From: Bacillus weihaiensis
Lineage (GTDB): Bacteria > Bacillota > Bacilli > Bacillales > Bacillaceae
Assembly (NCBI RefSeq): GCF_001889165.1
Contig: NZ_CP016020.1
Span: 1,400,501-1,464,500 of the forward strand
Length of the DNA stretch: 64,000 bases
Direction of reading: 5' to 3'
In this document: one piece after another, positions 16,908 to 27,318 of the stretch
How the letters are laid out: each line of letters starts with the position of its first letter
Position numbering within the stretch: position 1 is the first letter of the stretch
Made by a program: the position numbers and the translations under genes
The notes under the pieces: model-generated
What the model saw: the letters and a program-made list of their open reading frames with translations, nothing else
Told to the model about the DNA's origin: nothing
Database searches by the model: none

Positions 16908-18119
16908 ATGCCAAAAATAATCACTCTGTTTTTCTTTCTATTATTCTTTTTTATGATTCCAATAGATGTACAAGCCTCTATGACACCTCAACAAACGGAA
17001 CAACCTAACACAGATGAAATGAAAATGGATCCTAACCTGTTTGTAGAAGAACAGGTAGAGAAATTAGATGTAACGGAAATTAAAGCGTATTGGGATCAGG
17101 TCATGACTGAGTATGGTGGGTTTTTACCTGAGAGTCAAAAGGGGAGCCTTCTTCAATTTCTGAGTGGAGAAAAAGAACTTTCTTTTCAAGAATGGATGAA
17201 GGCATTATTGAAAATTTTGTTTCATGAGCTTATTGCAAATGGAAAGTTACTAGGTACATTAATTCTTTTAACCATCTTTAGCATGCTTTTACAACTGTTA
17301 CAGAATGCTTTTAATCAAAGTACAGTTAGTAAAGTAGCGTATGCACTTGTCTATATGGTGCTCATCATCATTGCGTTAAATAGCTTTCATGTTGCGATCG
17401 AATATACAAATAATGCTATACAATCCATGACAAATTTTATTTTGGCATTAATTCCTCTTTTACTAGCTTTAATGGCTTCATCAGGTGGACTAGCCTCAGC
17501 AGCGTTTTTTCATCCAGTGATTATCTTCTTAATGAATACTAGCGGGCTTCTCATTCAAAACATTGTGTTGCCACTCTTATTCTTGTCAGCATTGTTATAT
17601 ATTGTAAGCACCCTGACAGAGCAATACAAAGTAACACAGTTAGCTGGATTGCTAAGAAATATTAGTATAGGATTACTCGCTTCTTTTTTAACTATTTTTT
17701 TAGGAGTTATATCCGTACAAGGTGCTTCAGCCGCGATTACAGATGGAATTACAATTCGTACAGCAAAATTTATCACCGGTAATTTTATTCCGGTATTAGG
17801 ACGTATGTTTACTGATGCCACAGATACAGTAATCAGTGCCTCCATCTTATTAAAAAATACTGTTGGGGTTATAGGAGTTGCCGTATTGCTCTTTATTGTA
17901 GCATTTCCAGCTATAAAGGTATTATCACTAGCATTTATCTATAAGTTTGCAGCATCAATTCTACAACCATTAGGTGGTGGACCTGTTATTGCATGCTTAG
18001 ACATAATTAGTAAAAGTGTAATCTATATCTTTGCCGCTTTAGCGATTGTTTCTTTGATGTTTTTCTTAAGTCTTACAGTCATAATTGCTGCTGGTAATTT
18101 AACAATTATGATGCGGTAA
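16908..18119 (+). CDS. spoIIIAE: SpoIIIAE, stage III sporulation membrane protein
   Basis: Large multi-pass membrane subunit of the SpoIIIA channel, resembling transporter permeases. A signal-like N-terminus (about 1-22 ending VQAS) is followed by an acidic exposed region and then at least seven hydrophobic helices from about residue 110. ATG 16908 is preferred because TTGGGGG lies 7 nt upstream; GTG 16902 abuts that site. 403 residues. Confidence 0.94.
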   Translation: MPKIITLFFFLLFFFMIPIDVQASMTPQQTEQPNTDEMKMDPNLFVEEQVEKLDVTEIKAYWDQVMTEYGGFLPESQKGSLLQFLSGEKELSFQEWMKALLKILFHELIANGKLLGTLILLTIFSMLLQLLQNAFNQSTVSKVAYALVYMVLIIIALNSFHVAIEYTNNAIQSMTNFILALIPLLLALMASSGGLASAAFFHPVIIFLMNTSGLLIQNIVLPLLFLSALLYIVSTLTEQYKVTQLAGLLRNISIGLLASFLTIFLGVISVQGASAAITDGITIRTAKFITGNFIPVLGRMFTDATDTVISASILLKNTVGVIGVAVLLFIVAFPAIKVLSLAFIYKFAASILQPLGGGPVIACLDIISKSVIYIFAALAIVSLMFFLSLTVIIAAGNLTIMMR

Positions 18120-18130
18120 GGGGGGATACA

Positions 18131-18781
18131 ATGTCATTTCTAACAGAATGGATTACTAATATTATCGTCTTTATTCTATTAGCAGTTATTATAGATCTCT
18201 TGTTACCGAATTCTTCTATGCAGAAATATGCAAAGATGGTTATTAGCCTACTTCTAATAGTAGTGATAATTAATCCTATATTTAAAATTTTCTCTAAAGA
18301 TATGAATGAAGTTCTTAGAGAATTCTCTCTTGAATCGTCATCAAATGATGATCGAGTAAAAAATTTAATAGAATTTCAGAAAAAAGAAATACAAGCCTCA
18401 CAACGTGCATATATTTTAGAACAGATGGCTGTCCAAATGAAGACAATGGCTGATGAGGAGCTGGTGGAGAAATATGATGTAGGAATTGAAAGGATCCTTC
18501 TTTCTGATTCAAATGATCTAGAAAGCATTGAGTCATATAAAGACTTGCAACATATTCAAGTCATGATTGCTCAACGACAACTAGTTCAATCAGATCAAAA
18601 CCCTTCGGTGGAAGTAATACAGCCAGTCTCTATTGATACTTCAGAATCATTACCAGTGAATGAAGCTAAGGAGCAGGTTAATGAAGTAGAGGTTATAGCC
18701 GATTTAGCAGAAATTTGGGGAGTAGGAGAAGAAGTCATCACACTACAAGTGGAAAGGGGGGAGGAGTCATTAGATGAATAA
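18131..18781 (+). CDS. spoIIIAF: SpoIIIAF, stage III sporulation protein
   Basis: 216 residues with two N-terminal membrane helices (about 7-27 and 34-52) followed by a coiled, charged extracytoplasmic domain. Component of the SpoIIIA complex in the mother-cell membrane. GGGGGG lies just upstream of the ATG. It overlaps spoIIIAG by 8 bp. Confidence 0.94.
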   Translation: MSFLTEWITNIIVFILLAVIIDLLLPNSSMQKYAKMVISLLLIVVIINPIFKIFSKDMNEVLREFSLESSSNDDRVKNLIEFQKKEIQASQRAYILEQMAVQMKTMADEELVEKYDVGIERILLSDSNDLESIESYKDLQHIQVMIAQRQLVQSDQNPSVEVIQPVSIDTSESLPVNEAKEQVNEVEVIADLAEIWGVGEEVITLQVERGEESLDE

Positions 18782-19433
18782 TAAAGAAAACCTAGTAGAA
18801 AAACTGAGAGCTTTATTCGGAAAATCTGAATCTAAAAAACCGTCAAAATATCATTACTTTCTCCTCGTATTCATCTTAGGGATTGCCTTCATGCTTGTTA
18901 GTAATCTTTTTTCAACACAGGGTGAGCAAGTTCAAGGTGTGTTACCAGCATCAACTGCAGCAGAGGAATCAGAAAGTACTGAGGTTTTTAAGCCGAATAA
19001 TCAAGAAAATAAAGGCTCCATCTCTGACTACGAGGCTGAATATGAAAATCAGTTGAAAGAAGTGCTTGAAACCATTTCAGGCGTAGGAGATGTATCAGTT
19101 GTTGTGAACGTGGATTCCACAGCGGAGAAAGTGATTGAGAAAAACACAGTCACTCAAAGTCAAACAACTAAAGAAACTGATCGTGAAGGTGGTACTAGAG
19201 TAGTTGAAGACCAATCTACTGATGAACAAGTTGTCATTATTCAAGACGGCGAAAAGCAGACTCCAATCATTATTCAAACAAAAAAGCCTGAAATAAGAGG
19301 AGTCTTAGTCGTAGCCGGTGGAGCTGACAACATTCATATAAAAAAGACAATTATTGACTCCGTTACAAGAGTATTAGGAGTTCCTAGTCATCGAGTAATG
19401 GTAGCATCAAAAAAACTAAAGGAGGATGAATAG
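18774..19433 (+). CDS. spoIIIAG: SpoIIIAG, ring-forming stage III sporulation protein
   Basis: Forms a large ring in the space between forespore and mother-cell membranes. One membrane helix near residues 27-44, then a linker, then the ring-building domain beginning YENQLKEVLETISGVGDVSVVV at about 85 and ending near VLGVPSHRVMVASKK. The Thr/Glu-rich insert at 125-150 is the usual beta-triangle insertion. 219 residues. Confidence 0.94.
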   Translation: MNNKENLVEKLRALFGKSESKKPSKYHYFLLVFILGIAFMLVSNLFSTQGEQVQGVLPASTAAEESESTEVFKPNNQENKGSISDYEAEYENQLKEVLETISGVGDVSVVVNVDSTAEKVIEKNTVTQSQTTKETDREGGTRVVEDQSTDEQVVIIQDGEKQTPIIIQTKKPEIRGVLVVAGGADNIHIKKTIIDSVTRVLGVPSHRVMVASKKLKEDE

Positions 19434-19435
19434 AT

Positions 19436-20095
19436 ATGTTAAAGAAACAAACAGTATGGTTATTGACAATGTTAAGTTTAGTAGTGGTGTTATCTGTATA
19501 TTATGTAACGTCACCAGAGGGTGGAACAAGTGATATGGCAATGACTCCAGAGAGCCAATCTGATGAAGTTGCTACAAAACAGGAAGAAGCAGAAGGTCAA
19601 ACTGAAGAAGAAGCAACTGAAGAGGGTGTTGAAGAAGGCACTACTGAAGGAAATGAAGCTGAAGATGGAGAAGCAAGTGAGCAAGAGGGAGACGTTCAAA
19701 CAGAGGTGCAAGAAGATGGTACAGTTATTTCTAGCGTATCAAACGACGAACTATTCACTGCTTTGCGTTTAGATTTAGATGATCAGAGAAATGAGCTGAA
19801 AGAACAATTACAAGCAATTGTAGCAAGTAATGATGCTTCACCAACCGAAAAAAGTGACGCATACGATGAAATGGAAGCCTTAAATGATGCAGCACGTAAA
19901 GAAAATGTGTTAGAAACACTTATTAAATCTAAAGGATATGAAGATGTATTAGTAAGAGCAGATGGAAATAACGTGAAAATTACAGTAAAAGCAAAGGATC
20001 ATGATAAGTCTGCAGCGAACAATATTATGGCATTAGTAAGTGACGAAATGGAAAATATGGAAGATGTCATTGTTACTTTTGAGCCTGCTCAATAA
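19436..20095 (+). CDS. spoIIIAH: SpoIIIAH, stage III sporulation channel protein
   Basis: Mother-cell protein that docks with forespore SpoIIQ across the intermembrane space. One N-terminal helix (about 7-24), a strongly acidic Glu-rich linker (about 42-95), and a C-terminal YscJ/FliF-like domain from about 100. 219 residues. Starts 2 bp after spoIIIAG and ends with a strong terminator, marking the operon end. Confidence 0.95.
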   Translation: MLKKQTVWLLTMLSLVVVLSVYYVTSPEGGTSDMAMTPESQSDEVATKQEEAEGQTEEEATEEGVEEGTTEGNEAEDGEASEQEGDVQTEVQEDGTVISSVSNDELFTALRLDLDDQRNELKEQLQAIVASNDASPTEKSDAYDEMEALNDAARKENVLETLIKSKGYEDVLVRADGNNVKITVKAKDHDKSAANNIMALVSDEMENMEDVIVTFEPAQ

Positions 20096-20106
20096 ATCTT
20101 TCTAAA

Positions 20107-20143
20107 GAAAAGTCCAATTCCAAAAAAGGGATTGGACTTTTTT
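20107..20143 (+). terminator. Intrinsic terminator of the spoIIIA operon
   Basis: AAAAGTCCAATTCC / GGGATTGGACTTTTTT: a long stem with an A-rich loop and a T-run, 12 nt after the spoIIIAH stop. Confidence 0.85.
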
Positions 20144-20535
20144 AGTAGAATTGACCATAGTAAGTAAGGAAGAATACTGCTTATCTCTCTTTGATTAAGG
20201 TAATTGGGTATAAATGTAGTTGAATTTCTTTACTCATCTATCGTAAGATGTAAATATGGGACTAAGTTTTAGTACTAGATTATAAATTAAGGCTCTTTTC
20301 TAAAAATACATGTGTCTTAGTCGAAATAAGCTTTTAGTTTGTAGAAGCTATACAGGATTTTAGTAGGATGACCTCCTGTATGATAAACAGACAATTTGTA
20401 GCGTAGATCAGATTAGTGCGTTCGAACACACAACAAAGTATAAGAAAAAGCCTAATTTAAGGGTAAAACTAGCCTAAAATGAAAAGATCACACACAAAAA
20501 ATATGTGATCAAGACGATTAAAGGGGTGCCTAAGC
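20144..20535. other. Spacer and leader of the accB operon
   Basis: About 390 bp without a gene. Apart from a hairpin at 20486-20510 I see no repeat. The acc promoter should lie here but I could not assign it. Confidence 0.5.
20486..20510 (+). promoter_or_regulatory. Hairpin in the accB leader
   Basis: GATCACA and TGTGATC form a perfect 7-bp stem around an 11-nt A-rich loop, ending about 10 nt before the accB ribosome-binding site (AAAGGGG). It has no T-run. It may be an operator or affect translation; role unknown. Confidence 0.4.
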
Positions 20536-21048
20536 ATGCTAAAGATACAAGAAATTAGAGAAATGATTAAATTAATTGATCAATCTTCCATTCATGAATT
20601 TTCATTCGAACAAGACGGTGCAAAAATAAAAATGAAGAAACAATCTCCAGAGGTTGAAACGATTATTAAACAAGCACCAACAGTTACTTTGGAACAACCT
20701 GTTCAATCACAACAGGTTGCTCAACAAACAGATTCAAATCAGGTTCAGGCTGTTTCAGAAGCTACGAATCAACCAGTATCTACAGAAGCTAAAACTGATA
20801 CTGAAAACCTACATAAAATCACATCCCCTATGGTTGGGACGTTCTATGCTGCATCTTCTCCAGAAACAGAAGATTTTGTTTCGGTAGGATCAAAAGTTAC
20901 AAAGGAATCGGTAGTCTGTATAGTAGAAGCGATGAAGCTTTTCAATGAGATTGAGGCTGAAGTTAAGGGAGAAATCGTAGAAATACTCGTACAAAATGGA
21001 CAGCTTGTCGAGTATGGTCAACCCCTATTCCTAGTTAAGCCTGAGTAA
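20536..21048 (+). CDS. accB: Acetyl-CoA carboxylase biotin carboxyl carrier protein
   Basis: Carries biotin between biotin carboxylase and carboxyltransferase in the first step of fatty-acid synthesis. The N-terminal helix segment is followed by a Gln/Pro-rich linker (about 50-85) and the biotinyl domain, with the biotin lysine in [11 protein letters not shown] at about residue 135. 170 residues is typical. It is followed 12 bp later by accC. It might also serve the propionyl-CoA carboxyltransferase homologue at 61.7 kb, but that is inference. Confidence 0.97.
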   Translation: MLKIQEIREMIKLIDQSSIHEFSFEQDGAKIKMKKQSPEVETIIKQAPTVTLEQPVQSQQVAQQTDSNQVQAVSEATNQPVSTEAKTDTENLHKITSPMVGTFYAASSPETEDFVSVGSKVTKESVVCIVEAMKLFNEIEAEVKGEIVEILVQNGQLVEYGQPLFLVKPE

Positions 21049-21060
21049 GGAGCTTATAAG

Positions 21061-22413
21061 ATGATAAAGAAACTTTTAATAGCAAACCGAGGAGAAATAG
21101 CAGTACGTATTATTCGAGCGTGTAAAGAGCTTGATATTGAGACCGTAGCCGTATTCTCAGAGGCTGATCGAGAAGCACTGCATGTACAGCTGGCTGATGA
21201 AGCATATTGTATTGGACCTACATTATCAAGAGATAGCTACTTAAATTTCACTAACATCATCAGTGTAGCTAAATTAACTGGAAGTGATGCGATTCATCCA
21301 GGTTATGGGTTTTTAGCTGAAAATGCTGATTTTGCTGAGCTTTGTAAGGAATGTAACATTATCTTTGTTGGACCGAGTGCAGAAGCTATCTCAAAAATGG
21401 GAACGAAGGATGTTGCTAGAGAAACAATGAGAGCAGCTGGAGTCCCAATTGTACCTGGATCAAAGGGTATCATTGAAAATGTGGAACAAGCAAAAAAACT
21501 TGCAGATGAAATGGGTTATCCGGTTATTATAAAAGCGACAGCTGGTGGTGGCGGTAAGGGAATTCGTGTCGCTGTTGATGAACAGGCTCTTGTAAAAGGA
21601 ATTGAGATCACACAACAAGAAGCAGCAACAGCCTTTGGAAATCCGGGAGTATATATTGAGAAATACATTGAAGACTTCCGTCATGTTGAAATTCAGGTTC
21701 TCGCGGATTCTCATGGGAATACCATTCACTTAGGTGAACGTGATTGCTCTATCCAGAGACGATTACAAAAATTAATAGAAGAAACACCATCCCCTGCCCT
21801 CGATGAAAATATACGTCAGCAAATGGGAGATGCAGCAGTCAAAGCAGCTGAAGCTGTTGCATATACTGGAGCAGGCACAGTAGAATTTATATTCGATCAT
21901 GTGAACAAGAAGTTTTACTTTATGGAAATGAACACTCGTATTCAAGTAGAGCATCCGGTTACTGAAATGGTTACTGGAATTGATTTAATTAAAGAACAAA
22001 TTAAGGTAGCTCAGGGTGAAGAATTATCTGTATCACAAGAAGAGGTTACGTTTAATGGATGGGCAATTGAATGTCGGATTAATGCTGAAAACCCTGAGAA
22101 AAATTTCATGCCTTCTCCAGGTAAAATCGAGATGTACTTGCCGCCAGGCGGTCTTGGTGTTAGAGTAGACTCAGCAGTATACCCTGGCTATTCAATTCCA
22201 CCATACTATGATTCGATGATTGCAAAATTAATAACGTATGGTGCTACAAGAGAAGAAGCCATTTCAAGAATGAAACGTGCTTTAAGTGAATTTGTTATTG
22301 AGGGTATTTCAACAACAATTCCATTCCATTTGAAACTACTTGAACATGAGAAATTTGTTGGTGGGGATTTTAATACAAAATTCCTTGAATTATATAAGGT
22401 GATGGAATCATAA
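21061..22413 (+). CDS. accC: Acetyl-CoA carboxylase biotin carboxylase subunit
   Basis: ATP-dependent carboxylation of biotin on AccB. An ATP-grasp fold is shown by the N-terminal [13 protein letters not shown], the Gly-rich loop [12 protein letters not shown] near 160, [12 protein letters not shown] near 225 and the active-site [14 protein letters not shown] near 287. 450 residues is the normal length. Co-transcribed with accB and yqhY. Confidence 0.97.
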   Translation: MIKKLLIANRGEIAVRIIRACKELDIETVAVFSEADREALHVQLADEAYCIGPTLSRDSYLNFTNIISVAKLTGSDAIHPGYGFLAENADFAELCKECNIIFVGPSAEAISKMGTKDVARETMRAAGVPIVPGSKGIIENVEQAKKLADEMGYPVIIKATAGGGGKGIRVAVDEQALVKGIEITQQEAATAFGNPGVYIEKYIEDFRHVEIQVLADSHGNTIHLGERDCSIQRRLQKLIEETPSPALDENIRQQMGDAAVKAAEAVAYTGAGTVEFIFDHVNKKFYFMEMNTRIQVEHPVTEMVTGIDLIKEQIKVAQGEELSVSQEEVTFNGWAIECRINAENPEKNFMPSPGKIEMYLPPGGLGVRVDSAVYPGYSIPPYYDSMIAKLITYGATREEAISRMKRALSEFVIEGISTTIPFHLKLLEHEKFVGGDFNTKFLELYKVMES

Positions 22414-22435
22414 AACACATGGAGGTGCTTGAACC

Positions 22436-22843
22436 TTGAAAGAAACAAATAATTTATTAGAAATGAATGAGAATAACGGTTTAGGTAAAGTAGAAATAGC
22501 ACCAGAGGTAATCGAAGTAATCGCTGGAATTGCAGCATCAGAAATTGAAGGTGTTGCTTCAATGCGTGGGAATTTCGCTGCAGGTGTTGTAGAACGTCTT
22601 GGAAAGAAAAATCATGGAAAAGGCGTAAAAGTTGAGCTTAATGATGATGGGATTGTAATTGAAGTTTATTGTGTTATGATTTTTGGAGTTTCAATTCCAA
22701 CTGTAGCGCAAAAAATTCAAGATAATATTCGTCAAGCATTACTTAACATGACAGCTTTAGAAGTAAATGAAGTGAATATACATGTGGTCGGCGTTCAATT
22801 TGAATCCAAAACTCAAGATTTTGATATTGATCAAGAAATGTAA
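22436..22843 (+). CDS. yqhY: Asp23/Gls24 family protein YqhY
   Basis: 135-residue Asp23/Gls24 (alkaline-shock) family protein. The family core IAPEVIEVIAGIAASEIEGV near residues 19-38 and the ending VNIHVVGVQFE are clear. In B. subtilis this gene sits with accBC and is linked to control of fatty-acid synthesis; the same order is kept here. TTG start with GGAGGTG 8 nt upstream. It ends with a strong terminator. Confidence 0.93.
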   Translation: MKETNNLLEMNENNGLGKVEIAPEVIEVIAGIAASEIEGVASMRGNFAAGVVERLGKKNHGKGVKVELNDDGIVIEVYCVMIFGVSIPTVAQKIQDNIRQALLNMTALEVNEVNIHVVGVQFESKTQDFDIDQEM

Positions 22844-22853
22844 AGATCTGTAA

Positions 22854-22900
22854 AGAAGAAAGATAAACCAGAGGGTTACTCCCTTTGGTTTTCTTTTTTG
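22854..22900 (+). terminator. Intrinsic terminator of accB-accC-yqhY
   Basis: AGAAAGATAAACCAGAGGG pairs with CCCTTTGGTTTTCTTTTTT around TTACT. Starts 11 nt after the stop. Confidence 0.85.
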
Positions 22901-23057
22901 TTTTGATTATGATATTTTTGTACTAATAGAACACATGATGTGACGAATTAAATAATAACTACTTAGCGTTAAGTACGAATATTAGCAGAATATTAAGCCT
23001 TTTCATTCGGGATTTGTTTGAAAATATCTCGATTTGAACATGATTAAACAAGCTAAA

Positions 23058-23068
23058 TATGGTATGAT
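23058..23068 (+). promoter_or_regulatory. Possible extended -10 promoter of nusB-folD
   Basis: ATATGGTATGAT contains TG-N-TATGAT, an extended -10 element, about 50 bp upstream of nusB. No good -35 at standard spacing was found. Confidence 0.35.
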
Positions 23069-23118
23069 CACTTTATGACATTTTCGACATTTATCAACAT
23101 TAAAGGAGCAAGTGAAGA

Positions 23119-23511
23119 ATGAAGCGAAGAACAGCAAGAGAAAAGGCACTACAGGCGCTATTTCAAGTGAATGTTAGTCAAACAGATCCAAATGAAGCAA
23201 TTACTCACGCATTGGAGGACCAACAACAGGATGATTTTATGAATATGCTTGTTTTTGGAGCAATTGAGCATGAACAAGAGCTAGATCAGCTAATACAACC
23301 CCATTTGAAAAATTGGACAATGGATAGGCTTGCTAATATTGATAAAGCGATTCTTCGATTAGCGACCTATGAATTGAAATACGAAGAAGAAATTCCTTCT
23401 AACGTTACAATAGATGAAGCGGTTGAATTAGCTAAAGCATTTGGTGACGACCATTCTAGTAAATTCGTCAACGGTGTCCTTTCTAAAATCAAACAAGAAT
23501 TAGATCAATAA
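23119..23511 (+). CDS. nusB: Transcription antitermination factor NusB
   Basis: All-helical RNA-binding protein that works with NusE (S10) in rRNA antitermination. MKRRTAREKALQALFQ at the N-terminus and the C-terminal IPSNVTIDEAVELAKAFG ... SSKFVNGVLSK are family signatures. 130 residues is normal. AAAGGAG lies upstream of the ATG. folD follows after 23 bp. Confidence 0.96.
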   Translation: MKRRTAREKALQALFQVNVSQTDPNEAITHALEDQQQDDFMNMLVFGAIEHEQELDQLIQPHLKNWTMDRLANIDKAILRLATYELKYEEEIPSNVTIDEAVELAKAFGDDHSSKFVNGVLSKIKQELDQ

Positions 23512-23534
23512 TTTGAATTTAGGAGGAATAGAGA

Positions 23535-24392
23535 ATGACAGCAACAATCATTGATGGCAAACAACTTTCAGCACAGAAAAGAAGCGAACTAGCACAGGAA
23601 GTAGTACGTATTAGAGAGGGTGGAGTGCTTCCAAAGTTAGTTGTGATATTAGTAGGTGACAACCCTGCTTCACTCTCATATATTAGAGGAAAACAAAAGG
23701 CAGCAGAGGAAATTGGAGTGGGCTTTAAACTGGAGCATTTTCCTGAATCCTTTTCTGAAAATGAGTTATTAGACATAATCGAACATTATAACCAAAACGA
23801 TGAATACCACGGTATTTTAGTACAACTTCCACTTCCAGAGCATATTAATGAGACTGCAGTTATCGAGAAAATCTCACCATTAAAAGATGTAGATGGTTTC
23901 CATCCGATAAATGTCGGGAGAATGATGATAGGTCAAGAAACATTTCTACCTTGTACACCAGCTGGAATTGTTGAGATGATTAAATCAGTTGGAGTTGAAA
24001 TAGCAGGTAAAAATGTTGTAGTAGTTGGACGTAGTAATATCGTTGGGAAACCAGTGGGGCAGCTATTACTAAATGAACATGCGACGGTTACATACTGTCA
24101 TTCCAAAACAGATGATTTAACCTCTTATACAAAGGGAGCAGATATTTTAGTTGCTGCTGTAGGACGAGCTAACTTTATAAAAGGACAGGATATTAAGCCT
24201 GGTGCTGTCGTAATTGATGTTGGAGTCAATCGATTGGATACAGGAAAACTATGTGGTGATGTCGTTTTCGATGAAGCGAAAGAAGTAGCAAGCTACATTA
24301 CACCTGTACCAGGTGGTGTTGGTCCCATGACGATTACCATGCTAGCGCACAATACTGTTCAGTCTGCTAAACAATTTTTACTTACTAAATAA
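23535..24392 (+). CDS. folD: Bifunctional methylenetetrahydrofolate dehydrogenase/cyclohydrolase
   Basis: Interconverts 5,10-methylene-, methenyl- and 10-formyl-tetrahydrofolate for one-carbon metabolism. Conserved YIRGKQKAAEEIG with the catalytic Lys near 54, VQLPLPEHIN near 97, DVDGFHPINVGR near 119 and the NADP loop VVGRSNIVGKPVG near 162 are present. 285 residues is usual. AGGAGGAA lies upstream of the ATG. Confidence 0.97.
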   Translation: MTATIIDGKQLSAQKRSELAQEVVRIREGGVLPKLVVILVGDNPASLSYIRGKQKAAEEIGVGFKLEHFPESFSENELLDIIEHYNQNDEYHGILVQLPLPEHINETAVIEKISPLKDVDGFHPINVGRMMIGQETFLPCTPAGIVEMIKSVGVEIAGKNVVVVGRSNIVGKPVGQLLLNEHATVTYCHSKTDDLTSYTKGADILVAAVGRANFIKGQDIKPGAVVIDVGVNRLDTGKLCGDVVFDEAKEVASYITPVPGGVGPMTITMLAHNTVQSAKQFLLTK

Positions 24393-24428
24393 TAGGTCAC
24401 TTTGTTGATTATTGAAGTGGAAGGTATA

Positions 24429-24505
24429 AGACTTTAGCAGGAGAAGCGTGTCACAAGGAGACCCCACAGAAGTATGCGGAGGAGCTCCCGGACCGCGTAT
24501 GCTAG
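24429..24505. repeat. Decayed GC-rich dispersed repeat
   Basis: GAGACCCC, CGGAGGAGCTCCCGGACCG and neighbouring blocks recall the other half of the GACTCCTGCGGGA-type repeat seen at 14012-14094. It is more GC-rich than its surroundings. Assignment is by eye. Confidence 0.4.
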
Positions 24506-24610
24506 TAAGGAAAAAGAAACACTACGTTTAACAGAGTTGAATAATATAGAGTTTGCTACATGAAAAAATTGTAGAGTGAAAATTTAGATTTAACTCATAA
24601 AAAAATATGA

Positions 24611-24684
24611 ACAAGAAAGAGGTTACTCAACTTGCGCTTTAATCAAGAATTAAACCGTTTTTGAGTAAGCTCTGTTCTTTTTTA
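24611..24684 (+). terminator. Long terminator hairpin before xseA
   Basis: AAGAAAGAGGTTACTCAA pairs imperfectly with TTGAGTAAGCTCTGTTCTT, then TTTTT. Its arms are of the same GAGG...ACTCAA type as the hairpins at 13405 and 14132. Confidence 0.65.
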
Positions 24685-24793
24685 GAGGTGCTTTACTAAA
24701 GCTTTGTTCATGTATCACTTTGTTTTAATGTTTTTTTTACTAGGATTTTAAAAAAGGAGTTTATACCTCATTTTAAGAAGGTGGTGGTTTTTG

Positions 24794-26146
24794 ATGAGTG
24801 AAGTGAAATACGTTACTGTAACAGCTCTAACAAAATATATTAAGCGTAAATTTGATGTGGATCCACATCTATCTGATATCTGGATAAAAGGTGAAATCTC
24901 AAACTTCAATCTTCATAGTAGAGGCCACATGTATTTTACGCTTAAGGATGAACATGCCAGAATCCAGGCAGTCATGTTTTCGAAATCAAATAAGTCATTA
25001 AAATTTAGACCTGAAAATGGAATGAAGGTCTTACTTCGTGGGGAGATCTCTGTTTATGAGCAAAGCGGAGGGTACCAGGTTTATGTAAAAGAAATGCAGC
25101 CTGACGGTATCGGAAGCTTATATTTAGCGTATGAAGAGTTAAAAAAATCATTGCAAAAAGAAGGTCTATTTGACGATATACATAAAAAAACTATTCCTAA
25201 ATACCCCAACCAGGTAGGTGTCATTACTTCTCCAACAGGAGCGGCGATTCGTGATATTCTTACAACAATTAACCGACGATATCCATTAGCAAACGTTCTC
25301 TTAATACCGGCATTAGTGCAAGGTGTACAAGCAGGTGCCTCTGTTGCGAAGGCTATTAAAAAGGCAAATGAACTAGGGACTTTAGATGTTTTAATTGTTG
25401 GACGTGGTGGTGGATCGATTGAAGAGCTTTGGGCTTTTAACGAAGAGGTTGTAGCAAGGGAAATTTACGCCTCAAATGTACCAATTATCTCAGCAGTTGG
25501 TCATGAAACAGACTTTACGATTGCAGATTTTGTAGCAGATCTTAGAGCCCCAACACCTACTGCTGCAGCTGAACTTGCTGTACCTCACTTTTTGGAGTTA
25601 ATAGATCGAGTAATGGACCGTAAAAATCGTCTAAAAAGATCCATGCAAGAGAAAGTAACCTCCAAAAAGGAGAAGCTAACCTACTACCAAACCTCTTATG
25701 CATTCCGTTATCCTAAGCAGTTATATCAGCAAAAGGAGCAACAACTAGATCAACTTGTTGATCGCTTCTTAAGAGAGGGTAACAGGGTTATTCAAAAGAG
25801 AAAAGATGAACATACTCAACTAGCAAAGCGTTTGTCAAATGTTCAACCAAAAGCTCAATTTGAGCGAGCAAATGAAGAATATCAGTCATTAATAAAAAAA
25901 TTAAATCGAGAAATGAAAGCTGTCCTAACACACAAACAGTCGCAATTCTCGGCTACAATTGATAAACTTAATGCATTAAGCCCGTTAAAAATTATGGATC
26001 GTGGCTATAGTCTTGTTTACCATAATGAAAAATTAATAAAAAGCATTCATCAAGTACAATCTGGTGAAGTGTTAAAGGTCCAATTAAAAGATGGGCAAAT
26101 AGATTGTCAAGTTCACGGTGTAGAGGAGCGATCAATGAATGAGTAA
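24794..26146 (+). CDS. xseA: Exodeoxyribonuclease VII large subunit
   Basis: Catalytic subunit of the ExoVII single-strand nuclease. An OB-fold domain (about 1-100, with [19 protein letters not shown]), a catalytic core with [32 protein letters not shown] and [26 protein letters not shown], then a long coiled-coil (about 260-400) and C-terminal [10 protein letters not shown] are present. ATG 24794 gives 450 residues; a TTG codon precedes it. It overlaps xseB by 8 bp. Confidence 0.96.
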   Translation: MSEVKYVTVTALTKYIKRKFDVDPHLSDIWIKGEISNFNLHSRGHMYFTLKDEHARIQAVMFSKSNKSLKFRPENGMKVLLRGEISVYEQSGGYQVYVKEMQPDGIGSLYLAYEELKKSLQKEGLFDDIHKKTIPKYPNQVGVITSPTGAAIRDILTTINRRYPLANVLLIPALVQGVQAGASVAKAIKKANELGTLDVLIVGRGGGSIEELWAFNEEVVAREIYASNVPIISAVGHETDFTIADFVADLRAPTPTAAAELAVPHFLELIDRVMDRKNRLKRSMQEKVTSKKEKLTYYQTSYAFRYPKQLYQQKEQQLDQLVDRFLREGNRVIQKRKDEHTQLAKRLSNVQPKAQFERANEEYQSLIKKLNREMKAVLTHKQSQFSATIDKLNALSPLKIMDRGYSLVYHNEKLIKSIHQVQSGEVLKVQLKDGQIDCQVHGVEERSMNE

Positions 26147-26390
26147 AGAAAATCAAGTGAATGAAGAAGTGACTTTTGAGCATGCTATGCAGCAGCTTGA
26201 AGAAATCGTTGGTAAATTAGAGGAAGGTGATGTTCCTTTAGAAAAAGCGATCGACTATTTTCAGCAAGGAATGAAGCTTTCAAAACTATGTCATGATAAA
26301 CTTCAACATGTTGAAAAACAAATGGATTTTATTCTTCGTGAGGATGGGGAGTTAAAGCCTTTTGAATTACAGGAGGAAGAAAAGGCGTGA
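26139..26390 (+). CDS. xseB: Exodeoxyribonuclease VII small subunit
   Basis: Helical-hairpin subunit that binds the XseA coiled coil. The family core [26 protein letters not shown] is obvious from residue 14. 83 residues is typical. Start lies inside the end of xseA, and its stop overlaps the ispA GTG (GTGA), so xseA-xseB-ispA should be translationally coupled. Confidence 0.96.
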   Translation: MSKENQVNEEVTFEHAMQQLEEIVGKLEEGDVPLEKAIDYFQQGMKLSKLCHDKLQHVEKQMDFILREDGELKPFELQEEEKA

Positions 26391-27271
26391 CAGGACAGTT
26401 AAAGGATTTCTTAGCGACACGTAAACAGGTGATTGAAGAAACTCTTCCTACTTTTATTCAGAAGCTAAATACTACTCAGTCTTTGAAAAACGCGATGCTC
26501 TATTCCCTTGAAGCTGGTGGAAAGAGATTACGACCGGTCCTCGTCCTTGCTTTGTTACATACGTATAAAAAGCCAGAGCGAGATGGACTTGCAACTGCAT
26601 GTGCGATTGAAATGATTCATACTTACTCATTAATCCATGATGACTTGCCATGTATGGATGATGACGATCTTCGTCGAGGAAAACCAACGAATCATAAAGT
26701 GTTTGGAGAAGCGTTAGCAGTGTTAGCAGGGGATAGCTTATTAACAGAAAGTTTTTCAATCATTGTAAATGACCCATACTGTCCTTCGGAACAAAAACTT
26801 CGCCTTATAACAGAATTGGTAAAGGCTGCAGGTGCAGAAGGAATGGTTGGTGGCCAAGTTTTAGATATGGAAGGAGAAGCAAAAGAATTATCGCTTCTTG
26901 AACTTCAGCATATTCATGAAAATAAAACAGCTAAACTTCTTGCTTATAGTTTGCTTGCTGGTGGGATACTTGCAGGTGCACCTGAATGTGATATTGAAAA
27001 CTTACGGAAGATAGGCTACCACTTAGGAATTGCTTTTCAAATTAGAGATGATATTTTAGATATAGAAGGTTCTGAAGATAGAATTGGGAAGCCAGTTGGG
27101 TCCGATTCAGTTAATGAAAAGAACACATATCCAAAGTTATTAACAATGCAAGGTGCTAAAGATAAGTTAAATGACCACATCTCACAGGCTCAATTATTTA
27201 TTAAGGAGCTTACTGTAGAAGCTCCGTTACTTCTTGAAATATGTGAGTTAATTGCTAATCGAGACCATTAA
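26387..27271 (+). CDS. ispA: Polyprenyl (farnesyl) diphosphate synthase
   Basis: Condenses isopentenyl diphosphate with allylic diphosphates to make farnesyl diphosphate. The first aspartate-rich motif is [10 protein letters not shown] near residue 84, with RRGKPTNH after it. The second motif is FQIRDDILD near 220. [11 protein letters not shown] lies near 44. 294 residues matches the family. GTG start with AGGAGGAAG upstream, 4-bp overlap with xseB. Ends with a terminator. Confidence 0.96.
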   Translation: MTGQLKDFLATRKQVIEETLPTFIQKLNTTQSLKNAMLYSLEAGGKRLRPVLVLALLHTYKKPERDGLATACAIEMIHTYSLIHDDLPCMDDDDLRRGKPTNHKVFGEALAVLAGDSLLTESFSIIVNDPYCPSEQKLRLITELVKAAGAEGMVGGQVLDMEGEAKELSLLELQHIHENKTAKLLAYSLLAGGILAGAPECDIENLRKIGYHLGIAFQIRDDILDIEGSEDRIGKPVGSDSVNEKNTYPKLLTMQGAKDKLNDHISQAQLFIKELTVEAPLLLEICELIANRDH

Positions 27272-27288
27272 TAGCTCATCAATTAAGT

Positions 27289-27318
27289 GAAACCGTTCCA
27301 GAAAGGTAACGGTTTTTT
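27289..27318 (+). terminator. Intrinsic terminator of xseA-xseB-ispA
   Basis: GAAACCGTT and AACGGTTTTTTC form the stem, about 17 nt after the ispA stop. Confidence 0.75.

Larger units (their letters stand above)
24393..24793. other. Spacer between folD and xseA with repeat scrap and terminator
   Basis: About 400 bp without a gene. It holds a GC-richer scrap (24429-24505, with AAGGAGACCCCACAG and GGAGGAGCTCCCGGACCGCG) and a terminator hairpin at 24611-24684. Confidence 0.5.
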